44,105 nt of DNA from an uncultured Cyclobacteriaceae bacterium (GTDB lineage: Bacteria; Bacteroidota; Bacteroidia; Cytophagales; Cyclobacteriaceae), in the NCBI GenBank assembly GCA_947492745.1, contig CANLOE010000057.1, forward strand, positions 1 to 44,105, given 5' to 3'. A model generated the notes under the pieces. The model ran no database searches, had not been told where the DNA came from, and saw nothing but the letters and a program-made list of their open reading frames with translations. This document shows positions 33,540 to 41,917 of the stretch, in pieces (positions within the stretch are counted from its first letter, which is position 1; each line of letters starts with the position of its first letter). A program made the translations under genes and the position numbers.

Positions 33540-34466
33540 CTATTTGTGGGGCTGATTTCCTATCCAGTCAACTCCTTTTTTAAGTAACCGTAAGGTGTTC
33601 GCTTCCTTTGAGTTCTCCTCCACTTGGAAGTTATAGGCCCAGTTAGCCTGTGGTGGCAGACTCATCAGAATGGATTCGGTACGACCATCGGTATCCAAGC
33701 CGAACTTGGTCCCCTTATCATACACCAAATTGAATTCTACATACCTGCCCCTTCTTATTTTCTGCCAGTTGCTTTCTCTTTCTCCGTAGGGCAGTGCTTC
33801 GTTCTTTTTCATCAAATGAGTATATACGGGTACAAAAGCATTGCCCACATCTTGAACAAAAGCAAAGCGCTGCTGTTTGTCGAAGCCATCGTTCTCCGAA
33901 AGACGATCGAAGAAAATCCCACCAATCCCACGAGTCTCTTTTCGGTGTTTTATGTAAAAATAATCATCCGCCCATGTTTTGAATTTTTCATGATATTCGT
34001 GATGATGTCTATCGCAGACCTCCTTCAATTGACCGTGGAAATAACGGGCATCTTCTTCCACAACATAATGCGGAGTAAGGTCTATACCTCCTCCGAACCA
34101 CCACGTACCATTGCTCATCTCAAAGTACCGTACATTCATATGGATGATCGGTACCATGGGACTTTGCGGATGCAGTACGATAGAAACCCCGGTAGCATAG
34201 AAATCAGCTCTCTTCAATTTCAATGCCTCCAGTATCTTATCGGGCGTAGGACCATGTACCGCCGAAAAGTTGACGCCCCCTTTTTCCAGTACATTACCAT
34301 TGTTGATAACTCGCGAACGGCCACCACCACCACCGGCACGTTCCCATTGATCTTCTTCAAACTCAGCTTTGCCATCAGCGGCCTCCAAACGTGTACATAT
34401 GCGGTCTTGCAAATCCTTGAACCAATCGGTGATATGCGCTCTGTCCATTGTTGATTTTTGTTTCAT
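33540..34466 (-). CDS. hemF: Oxygen-dependent coproporphyrinogen III oxidase
   Basis: A 308-residue cytosolic enzyme of haem biosynthesis that decarboxylates two propionates of coproporphyrinogen III to give protoporphyrinogen IX, using oxygen. Recognised by the length and by family blocks: ERAGGGGGRSRV near the N-terminus, NVRYFE, WWFGGGIDLTP and the signature WADDYFYIKHR...RGIGGIFFD, and RRGRYVEFNLVYDKGT towards the C-terminus. It is encoded convergently with the biosynthetic block and divergently from the sulP gene, so it is a separate transcription unit and housekeeping in character. Presence of the aerobic form points to an oxygen-exposed organism. No regulatory site is evident in front of it. 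Confidence 0.97.
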   Translation of the reverse strand: MKQKSTMDRAHITDWFKDLQDRICTRLEAADGKAEFEEDQWERAGGGGGRSRVINNGNVLEKGGVNFSAVHGPTPDKILEALKLKRADFYATGVSIVLHPQSPMVPIIHMNVRYFEMSNGTWWFGGGIDLTPHYVVEEDARYFHGQLKEVCDRHHHEYHEKFKTWADDYFYIKHRKETRGIGGIFFDRLSENDGFDKQQRFAFVQDVGNAFVPVYTHLMKKNEALPYGERESNWQKIRRGRYVEFNLVYDKGTKFGLDTDGRTESILMSLPPQANWAYNFQVEENSKEANTLRLLKKGVDWIGNQPHK

Positions 34467-34804
34467 AAGATAATCCGAAGGGCTGCGCTCTAAGAAAGTA
34501 CAGTTTTTTACTTGGATAGTTTTGTGGGCACCTTTATGGTACGTATCGACGAAGATAATGACAGATGAACAATAATAAAGGTATATGACCTATAAATGAA
34601 TACGACTATACCATGAAATGAAGGATTGGGTCCATCCATCAAAAGCCCGTCCCTTCTACACTTTTCTTTGATATCTGTTTCTATCGGGGTGCTTTAGGGA
34701 CTGATTATAGCACGGAAGTTTTTTCGGGTTAATTATCGGTACCGTGAAATTTATTTGGGAATTACTACTAACTTTGTGCCTCATTTTAAAAAAATCATAA
34801 TCTA
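34467..34804. other. Divergent promoter region between hemF and sulP
   Basis: A 338-bp intergenic region with divergent genes on either side. A TAnnTTTG box is visible for the sulP side (34769-34776). No matching box was found for hemF. No repeat copy was noticed here. Confidence 0.6.
34769..34776 (+). promoter_or_regulatory. Bacteroidota-type -7 box for sulP
   Basis: TAACTTTG fits the TAnnTTTG consensus of Bacteroidota promoters and lies 28 bases before the ATG at 34805. The upstream -33 element is weak (ATTTATTTG region), so the call rests on the -7 box and position. Confidence 0.5.
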
Positions 34805-36331
34805 ATGTTCGTCAGTTTTTTCGGTCAGTACAAGGACGTCAATTATAAAAACGAGGTATTGGCAGGCCTCACTGTTGCCATTGCCTTGGTTCCTGAAGCC
34901 ATTGCCTTTTCTTTTATCGCGGGAGTTCCACCTTTGGTCGGCCTGTATGCGGCCTTCATTATGGGTCTGGTCACTGCGGTACTGGGTGGTCGGCCCGGCA
35001 TGATTTCGGGTGCTACGGGGGCTATAGCTATTGTACTGGTCCCTCTGATTCAAGATCATGGTATTTCCTATCTATTTCCCGCTGTCATTCTGGGAGGCAG
35101 CATACAAATCGGAGTAGGACTACTGCGCTTGGGAAAATTTATCCGATTGATTCCTCATCCTGTCATGTTGGGCTTTGTCAACGGTCTAGCTATCGTTATT
35201 TTCAAAGCACAGTTCAGTCAATTTAAAATAGGTGGCACTTGGTTAGAAGGTATGGAACTCTACCTAATGATTGGTTTAGTACTACTGACCATGCTTATCA
35301 TTCAATTTCTACCAAAAGTAACCAAAGTTATCCCTTCTGCTCTAGCAGCTATACTGGTGGTCTCCGCTGTAGTGGTCGGTTTTCAATTGAACAATCCTAC
35401 GGTTGGGGATATGGCTTCGATCAAAGGCGGCTTGCCTTCCTTGGTCAACTTCGACATTCCTTTCCAGTGGGAAACATTGGTTATTTTGCTCCCTTTTGCT
35501 TTAAAGATTGCGGGCGTAGGCCTGATAGAAAGTTTGCTGACCCTGACCCTGATCGATGAGATTACCGAAACACGCGGTAGTGGTAATAGGGAAAGCGTGG
35601 CACAAGGTCTGGGAAATATCATATCCGGCTTTTTTGGCGGAATGGGCGGTTGTGCTATGATCGGACAGAGTATGATCAATATCAATTCCGGGGCGAGAAA
35701 AAGACTCTCCGGTATTATTGCTGCTTTGGCCCTGATTGCCTTTGTTTTATTTATGTCTTCTATCATCGAGCAGATTCCCATAGCAGCCTTGGTCGGGGTC
35801 ATGTTCATGGTGGCCATAGGTACTTTTGAATGGTCCAGTATCCGCGCTTTGAATAAAATACCCAAAGTCGATATGGTAGTGATGCTAGTGGTATCACTGA
35901 TTACAGTTATCGAAGACCTGGCGGTCGCAGTGCTCATCGGAGTAATACTATCTGCGCTCGCCTATGCTTGGGGCAATGCTCAGCGCATTCGCGCCCGTAA
36001 GCATATTGATAAGGATGGAGTCAAGCACTACGAAATCTATGGACCACTTTTCTTTGGGTCTACCAAAGGTTTTATGGATAAGTTCGAATTCAGGGACGAT
36101 CCAAAAAAGGTAATTATCGATTTTAGAGAAAGTAGGGTGGCCGATCAATCCGCTATTGAGGCCATTCGAAAAATCAACGATAAGTATAAATCTGTAGACA
36201 AAGAAGTGGTTTTCCAACACTTGAGCAAAGACTGTATACGCTTGCTGGATACCGCCCGGATAAACATTGATATCAATCCAGTGGAAGACCCTACTTATGA
36301 TGTCGTCTATGATGCCGAAGTACCCGAGTAG
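34805..36331 (+). CDS. SulP-family anion transporter with STAS domain
   Basis: A 508-residue inner-membrane transporter. Residues about 10-385 are a chain of hydrophobic segments with SulP landmarks: ALVPEAIAFSFIAGVPPLVGLYAAF near the start of the membrane part, SGATGA, and GGMGGCAMIGQS. The C-terminal 110 residues form a STAS domain (KKVIIDFRESRVADQSAIEAI). Family members move sulfate, bicarbonate or other anions, and the substrate cannot be told from the sequence. Sulfate uptake would feed the PAPS used by the PKS sulfotransferase, but the gene has its own promoter and this link is speculative. A bicarbonate role is equally possible. Confidence 0.92.
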   Translation: MFVSFFGQYKDVNYKNEVLAGLTVAIALVPEAIAFSFIAGVPPLVGLYAAFIMGLVTAVLGGRPGMISGATGAIAIVLVPLIQDHGISYLFPAVILGGSIQIGVGLLRLGKFIRLIPHPVMLGFVNGLAIVIFKAQFSQFKIGGTWLEGMELYLMIGLVLLTMLIIQFLPKVTKVIPSALAAILVVSAVVVGFQLNNPTVGDMASIKGGLPSLVNFDIPFQWETLVILLPFALKIAGVGLIESLLTLTLIDEITETRGSGNRESVAQGLGNIISGFFGGMGGCAMIGQSMININSGARKRLSGIIAALALIAFVLFMSSIIEQIPIAALVGVMFMVAIGTFEWSSIRALNKIPKVDMVVMLVVSLITVIEDLAVAVLIGVILSALAYAWGNAQRIRARKHIDKDGVKHYEIYGPLFFGSTKGFMDKFEFRDDPKKVIIDFRESRVADQSAIEAIRKINDKYKSVDKEVVFQHLSKDCIRLLDTARINIDINPVEDPTYDVVYDAEVPE

Positions 36332-36845
36332 CTTTCTGAAATACGACTCTGTAAAGTCACCAACTGTCTGTTTTGAGAATGAGGACGATACGCTATGTAG
36401 CCATTGTTACTGTTTTGCTTCTCGTTTTTAAAACACACTGTACCACTACGGTTTCCTCTTTCTCCGGAAAGAAAACCTTAATTATGCATCAGGTATCTTC
36501 ATAAAGGTATTATACAAACTTAGCTTTTAAATATCGCATATCTTCTTGTTCATTTTGCTTCACTCTGCGTTGACCATCCTCGGGATAGCGCTGCTATCCC
36601 TGCGGTTCTCGCCTTGATAGAAACTAATATGAACCGCGGAATCTTATACGACATTTGAAACCCAAATTTGTATTAGATGCAATAAATCCTTCATTTCAGT
36701 GAATTCGGCATAGTACCGCTATGGAGGTCCATTTAGAAAAACAACGTAACTTACCAAGTTCAACTAGTTTGAAACTACCGTAGTGGATTTCATGTATAAC
36801 TTGGACCCAATAGATAAAATAATAATGTGTATATAGCGTATGGGC
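36332..36845. other. Convergent spacer with MITE copy A3
   Basis: The spacer between the ends of sulP and the sensor gene contains MITE-like copy A3 (36513-36672) and, at about 36703-36745, a fragment with CGGCATAGTACCGCTATGG that resembles the hairpin core of repeats B and C. No gene is visible. Confidence 0.7.
36513..36672 (+). mobile_element. MITE-like element A, copy 3
   Basis: A 160-bp copy with TACAAACTTAGC at the left end, CCCAAATTTGTA at the right end and the perfect hairpin GGGATAGC-GCT-GCTATCCC inside. It is flanked by TTA at 36510-36512 and 36673-36675. It is the best copy to use as the family reference. Confidence 0.8.
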
Positions 36846-38897
36846 CTATCCGATATCTTCCAGTATAACCAGTATACCATACACCACACCTTCTTCATTT
36901 CTAAGCGGTACCTTGGACGTTAGACAGTGGTATTCTTTGCCACTATGGTCAGGAAGAACCTCCTCATATCTCATTTTTGCTGTTTCACTGTCCATTACTT
37001 CCCTATCATCGTTGGTATTTTTTTTTGCGTACTTTTCCCAAGGGAGAGCGGCATCACTTTTTCCTTGAATATCCTTTGGTTCCAATCCTGCGAGTTTGGA
37101 AAATTCCTTATTACAGCCTTGGTAGACTGATTTTCGGTCCTTCCAGCATACCGCATAGGGAAAAGCATCCATTACCTCTTGCATATGTCTGCTCTTAGCC
37201 TCCATTTCCTCACCTTTTCGGCCGGCACTCTCCATCTCTTCATAACTCTGCTCTAGGGCAGCCTCCATTTCGGCTTGTCTTCGCTGCATTTCTTCTTGCG
37301 TAGCAGATAACTCCTCCATGTTCTGCCGCATCTCTTCTTCTTGAGATTTTAGACTCTCACTCATTAGTTGAGAGGTCTCCAGTAGACTTTTGGTATTTTC
37401 ATTGGTCTTGACAGAGGAAATGACAGAAGCAATATTTTCTCCCAGCTGCTCACAAAAGTCAATTTTATACTGTTCAAAAGGTGTGAAGGAAGCAACCTCA
37501 ATAACACCGAAAACCTCTTTATTGAGCATCAAAGGTAGAATGAGTATCGAGCGTGGAGGAGCATCCCCTAGCCCCGAGCGAATCACTATAAAGTCTTCGG
37601 GTACTACCTCCATATAACATACCTCTTTTTCCAACACTACTTGACCTAAGAGTCCCTCTCCGATATCTACCCTTCTGTTCATATACTTCCGTCTATCATA
37701 AGCGTAAGCGGCAACCAGTTCAAGGTATTGCTGACCCGGGTTTTCCTCATCCTCTTCCATGAGAAAAAATGAACCTTGATTGGCTTTCAAATATTTAACG
37801 AACTCAATAATCGTGTCCTCACATAATTTTTGAAGGTTATCATTGTTCTTGCGCAGCACATTGCCAAACTTAGCGATACCATTTGTAGTCCAGCTACGGA
37901 TTTTCGACTCTCCCGCATTGCTCTTTAGGCTATCTCTCATCTTCAACATTTCGTTCCCCGTGATATCATCTTTGCTTAGAGGCTGGAATTCAAAATCAAG
38001 ATTGCCTTCTCCTACCTCTTTGGCAAACTTGGCATAGGTGGCCAGACCATCCACCAGTTCATCCATGGCATTGGTCATCTCACCAATCTCACCATCCAGA
38101 TTCAAAGAGAATTTATCGACTATTTTCCCATCAGATAGGTCCTGTAGACGGTTTCTGGTTGCTTTTATGGTCCCTACCAGTTTGCCGCTCTGATAATGAA
38201 TGACCCAAAAACCGGTAGTCAATGATACGAGTACGATCAAAATAATCAGGATCATCGTATTCTTTAGATCGACATTGTCCAAGCGTTCTTTTTCAGCTAT
38301 CGTTCTCAATATAGACTCAAGGTTGATCTCGGTGGTAATGATCCACCCCAAGGGTCTATATATCCTGGAGTAGGATAACATGCGGTCCGAGTTGGTCTTG
38401 CTGGCGTAATACTCCACAAAGGCTTCCCCCTCCTGCTTTGATAGCTCTGTTCGCTCTTGAAATACGTTCCGATTATCTTTACCCACAACTAACTCAAATC
38501 CAACACTATCCATTAGCTTCCCTTCCCACTCCCTATGGATAATCATCGTAGGATAGGGTTCTTTATCGTCTGTCACCCAAAAATAACCCTCTCCTCTATT
38601 GAAGGAGATATGGCCCAAGGTTTTTCTGGCTATCTCCAGAGCCGTGGCATCGTTTTCTGTATTGAGCAAGCGATGGTCTGTTTCTATAATAGAGTAAATG
38701 ACGCCCACGAGTTCTTTGAGACGTAGTTTTACATCGTCTATTTTATGTGACTGAAATTCTTGTAGGTCCCTATTATTTGCTACCTGTAGTTTTCGGTAAG
38801 TCAGGAGGCTGATGGAAAGCATGGCGAAAAAAAGTATGCCACTCATTATCAACACGATTTTAGTCCTAAGCTTCATGTATGTCTGTTTAGATATCAA
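36846..38897 (-). CDS. Membrane sensor protein: Cache, HAMP, GAF, coiled coil, PAS
   Basis: A 683-residue protein. An N-terminal membrane helix (about 10-30), an external Cache-type sensor (about 40-205, with GYFWVTDDKEPYPTMI), a second membrane helix (about 212-232), HAMP-like segments (about 235-330), a GAF domain (about 345-500), a long glutamate-rich coiled coil with repeated EEM/QAEM pattern (about 505-575) and a C-terminal PAS domain (VCWKDRKSVYQGCN) can be seen. The protein ends right after the PAS domain with no histidine kinase, cyclase or methyl-accepting output module. It probably senses a small external ligand and signals through a partner protein. No ligand can be named. It is monocistronic and convergent with sulP. 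Confidence 0.85.
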   Translation of the reverse strand: MISKQTYMKLRTKIVLIMSGILFFAMLSISLLTYRKLQVANNRDLQEFQSHKIDDVKLRLKELVGVIYSIIETDHRLLNTENDATALEIARKTLGHISFNRGEGYFWVTDDKEPYPTMIIHREWEGKLMDSVGFELVVGKDNRNVFQERTELSKQEGEAFVEYYASKTNSDRMLSYSRIYRPLGWIITTEINLESILRTIAEKERLDNVDLKNTMILIILIVLVSLTTGFWVIHYQSGKLVGTIKATRNRLQDLSDGKIVDKFSLNLDGEIGEMTNAMDELVDGLATYAKFAKEVGEGNLDFEFQPLSKDDITGNEMLKMRDSLKSNAGESKIRSWTTNGIAKFGNVLRKNNDNLQKLCEDTIIEFVKYLKANQGSFFLMEEDEENPGQQYLELVAAYAYDRRKYMNRRVDIGEGLLGQVVLEKEVCYMEVVPEDFIVIRSGLGDAPPRSILILPLMLNKEVFGVIEVASFTPFEQYKIDFCEQLGENIASVISSVKTNENTKSLLETSQLMSESLKSQEEEMRQNMEELSATQEEMQRRQAEMEAALEQSYEEMESAGRKGEEMEAKSRHMQEVMDAFPYAVCWKDRKSVYQGCNKEFSKLAGLEPKDIQGKSDAALPWEKYAKKNTNDDREVMDSETAKMRYEEVLPDHSGKEYHCLTSKVPLRNEEGVVYGILVILEDIG

Positions 38898-39961
38898 TGA
38901 CTAAAAAAAATCTTATTTGCCCATTGAATATAAAAAAATCGAACAAAAAATATCGGCAATTGGTTTATTTGTAGTTCATTTAAACGAACTTATGAAAAAA
39001 TATACAAATCACAGTTATCTTTATCATCACAATAGGTGGTTTGAATGATGTTTTTTTTGGATTTCAAATAGATTTGAAGACTAAAGGAAAATGTTATTTC
39101 GTTATACACAATAGCTGATTTTGGATGCTGAATACAAGAAAGGTGAATATGAGCAGCCATGATGCCAAGTGATATTTTTCATGAAGGTCCTATTGAAATA
39201 AGTACGAACAAAACAATTGATGAGTTTTCCGCACGATCTTCAAAGGATGTTTAAGGCTGTATCTCTTTCCTTTTCATGTATATTTATCGATTTTCGATGG
39301 CCATATATGATTTGCGTGGAGGGGTATTCTTTTCAAACTGAGGGTATCTCTATCGTGTTCATTGCTGTTTGTACTCCTATTGACGCCTAATTGTGCCGGA
39401 AATTTCCGTAGATATCACTGCTATTTTTGTTGATCTCGTCTAATTCTTCATTCAGGATAAGAGCCATAAACAATTTTCAAATAACAACTTTCAGAGCTGT
39501 CTCCAAAAGTTTCGTTGTTCCAATAGCGTTTTTTTTGAGTAGCATAGCCTATTTTATATGATGACACGAGGACAGAAATCAGAATAGAACAAGCTAAGTT
39601 TACAGTAAGGCAAAAAGTTCAACTCATATCTTTAAACTAAGAGCAGTTTTGAAATGTGTCCTTTAATTTTCATACGTACACCATTGATTTTCAAGGGTCA
39701 CAAGGAATCTGCATCAACGACATTCGTTTCATGCTCTTTGCTATAAATACTCTTTTTAACACTTAATTTTGTTGAAATTTTCACAGATAGCGATATATCA
39801 ATGATATACGAAGTAGTTTTGTGAATAAATTACAGAAAAGATACGAAAAAAACACCAAATTTTATTCACAGTTTAAAAACTTGTCCTCTGGCTTACAAAA
39901 AAGTCAAGCTTTGAATACCATATTGCAACTTAATACAACACAATATATAATTTATTCCAGC
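38898..39961. other. Long spacer upstream of the sensor and nitroreductase genes
   Basis: About 1 kb between divergent genes. Apart from a promoter box at 39764-39771 I see no repeat copy, RNA gene or credible frame. An in-frame N-terminal extension of the nitroreductase (39821-39961) is possible. The region is AT-rich and may hold the promoter of the sensor gene, but no clear box was found. Confidence 0.5.
39764..39771 (+). promoter_or_regulatory. Bacteroidota-type -7 box for the flavoprotein gene
   Basis: TAATTTTG fits TAnnTTTG, with TTTG at 39737-39740 as a possible -33 element (spacer 23 bases, slightly long). It lies upstream of both candidate starts of the nitroreductase-family gene. 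Confidence 0.45.
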
Positions 39962-40648
39962 ATGGAAAAAACTAAAGAAATTGACGGTTATCCTTACGTG
40001 CTTTATGAAAAGGAAACCTACCCCCCTAAAACCGCTCTTCAAAAAAGCGAGGACTTTCACCATTGGCTTGACAAAAGGAGATCCGTACGGGATTTTTCCG
40101 ACAAGAGCATCCCTCCCGAACTGATTGATAATTTAATTTTATCTGCTTCCACGGCCCCATCAGGTGCGCACAAACAACCTTGGACATTCTGTGCAGTCTC
40201 CAACCCTGAACTCAAACGCAAAATCAGGGAAGCAGCAGAAGAAGAAGAAAAAAAGAGTTACCAACAACGTATGAGTGATGAGTGGTTGGACGCACTGAAG
40301 CCCTTTGGTACCGACTGGCAGAAACCTTTTTTGGAAATCGCACCTTATCTCATCGTAGTGTTTAAAAAGTCCTACGACTTTAATCCCGACGGAAGCAAAA
40401 GCAATAATTATTATGTCAACGAATCGGTTGGGTTGGCTGCCGGTTTTTTGTTGACGGCCATTCACAATGCAGGACTCGTAGGGTTGACGCATACACCCAG
40501 CCCGATGAACTTCCTGACCGAACTCCTAGAGCGCCCAAGTAATGAAAGGCCATTTTTGTTGATTCCCGTAGGCTACCCAAAAGATGAAATCTATGTACCG
40601 GACATCAAGAGAAAAAAACTGGATGATATCATTGTACACTATCAATAG
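39962..40648 (+). CDS. Nitroreductase-family flavoprotein resembling iodotyrosine deiodinase
   Basis: A 228-residue FMN protein of the nitroreductase superfamily. The block RRSVRDFSDKSIPPELI with TAPSGAHKQPWTF matches the FMN-binding start of iodotyrosine deiodinase (IYD) homologues. EEEEKKSYQQRM...W with a lysine in DWQKPFLEIAPYLIVVFKK carries the Glu-Tyr-Lys set that forms the IYD substrate lid. Animal IYD removes iodide or bromide from halotyrosines, and bacterial homologues dehalogenate similar phenols. The ATG at 39962 is preferred because bacterial homologues start about 40 residues before RRSVR; an upstream ATG at 39821 would add 47 poorly conserved residues. It is a lone gene. A general nitroreductase role is the alternative. 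Confidence 0.85.
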   Translation: MEKTKEIDGYPYVLYEKETYPPKTALQKSEDFHHWLDKRRSVRDFSDKSIPPELIDNLILSASTAPSGAHKQPWTFCAVSNPELKRKIREAAEEEEKKSYQQRMSDEWLDALKPFGTDWQKPFLEIAPYLIVVFKKSYDFNPDGSKSNNYYVNESVGLAAGFLLTAIHNAGLVGLTHTPSPMNFLTELLERPSNERPFLLIPVGYPKDEIYVPDIKRKKLDDIIVHYQ

Positions 40649-41408
40649 TACTTTGAAAAAATAAAATATAAACGACGATTGGCTCGATATCATACTTACT
40701 ATCTACCAGGTTTTTCGTGTATGGTATGATGTCCAGCAATATTTCAAACTCGATTATTTCCATTTTTACAGAACATAATGCCAGTATAGCTGGGAAATTT
40801 CGATTTTATAGTCTCCACTATAAATATGCCCAGTTAAAATACGGCACAGGTCTCTGCTTTTTTGACTTAGTGTTTCCATTTTGTTTATTGGTGTTTATCA
40901 TTTTTGGACCCTAGGAAAATCAAACTCGCTGACTCGGGATATATACATGGCATTGGCCATGCTTTGAACCCTTCTGGTAAAACGATAAAAAAAAGCATCC
41001 AATTGATGTACGTTTAGGAACGACTGATGGGGCATGAAATTTCTTGGGGATGATTTCCTCCATTTGTACCAAGAAAATAGTTGAGGTAGTGGGTTTATTA
41101 AAAAAGGGGGAAATAGTCACTGACGAATTGGTCACTTAGAATTTGATAATCAGAATGCTTTGCGTTGATATGATTCCATAAAAGGCTATACCCCTTATTG
41201 GCAAATGTGAGTTCGTTAGCACCTTCAAGAGTATAGGCAAAGCGTCGTCAATCTTCGCTTTGCCTTCCATTATGAAGTAAACTCTTTTTATAATCAGTAA
41301 TACGGGCTTATATCCGAAAAATTAACCATGGAGATGCTGTTCTTGCATTGTACTGGGTCAGCTCCTTCGCTTTCCCTAGATCAATTGTGTTCGGGCAAGT
41401 ATAAGTTT

Positions 41409-41742
41409 AACCCGGATCATGCATTGGAAAATCTACTGCGAATCTAAATAGCTGCAAACCGGTCGTTGCACTACGTTTTTTGAATTCACCATAGCGGTGC
41501 TATGCTAAATACAATAAAAACCCCTGATTTATTGCTATTTATATTCAAGAAAAAGTGAAATGGGGAATTCGTGTTTCAACGAAAATGGAAAAATCATGCA
41601 TTGGTACAATTTCATTGGTTGATTGGTCTTTGGGACCGTTCTGATTGGTAAAGTGCTTTCGCAATGGCTTTCAGTCTGTCCCGGAACAATTTCATTTGGG
41701 TATAAACCCTCGTTGCGAAGTTCCAACGCATGATCCGGATTT
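41409..41742 (+). repeat. Dispersed repeat C, copy 2 (expanded)
   Basis: The left half matches 271-400 closely (AACCCGGATCATGCATTGG, AAATAGCTGCAAAC, CACCATAGCGGTGCTATGC). The right end (TTCCAACGCATGATCCGG) is the inverted repeat of the left end and matches 405-438. About 165 bp between the halves are absent from copy 1, so this is either the longer parent form or a copy with an insertion. Confidence 0.7.
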
Positions 41743-41744
41743 AA

Positions 41745-41902
41745 TACAAACTTAGCTTTTAAAATTGCCTATCTTCCTGTTTATTTTGCTTCACTCTGCG
41801 TTGACAATCCTCGCGATAGCGCTGCTATCCCTGCGCTTCTCGCCTTGATTGAAAAAAAATGACCCGCGGAATCCTATACGACATTTGAATCCCAGATTTG
41901 TA
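41745..41902 (+). mobile_element. MITE-like element A, copy 4
   Basis: A 158-bp copy with TACAAACTTAGC and CCCAGATTTGTA ends and the GATAGC/GCTATC hairpin. Its flanks are TAA on both sides (41742-41744 and 41903-41905), unlike the TTA around other copies, which supports a true 3-bp target duplication. It abuts repeat C2. Confidence 0.78.
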
Positions 41903-41917
41903 TAAAAACCATCCTGT

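Larger units (their letters stand above)
40649..41917. other. Spacer with repeats C2 and A4
   Basis: Almost 1.3 kb without a credible gene. It holds repeat C2 (41409-41742) directly followed by MITE-like copy A4 (41745-41902). Two small frames (40717-40914 plus, 40920-41135 minus) show no family features. The part at 40900-41200 has no recognisable transposase remnant, although it could be an eroded gene. Confidence 0.65.

Noticed and set aside
33624-34454. A 276-codon plus-strand frame
   Set aside because: It is the antisense shadow of hemF, which has full family signatures on the minus strand.
34805-36331. SulP transporter as a dedicated sulfate supplier for the PKS sulfotransferase
   Set aside because: It has its own promoter, lies beyond hemF and the family has broad anion specificity, so I keep it only as a remark and do not claim it as a finding.
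40717-41135. Small frames of 65 and 71 codons (40717-40914 plus, 40920-41135 minus)
   Set aside because: No motif or start context supports them, and composition looks like translated AT-rich spacer. An eroded gene cannot be excluded.
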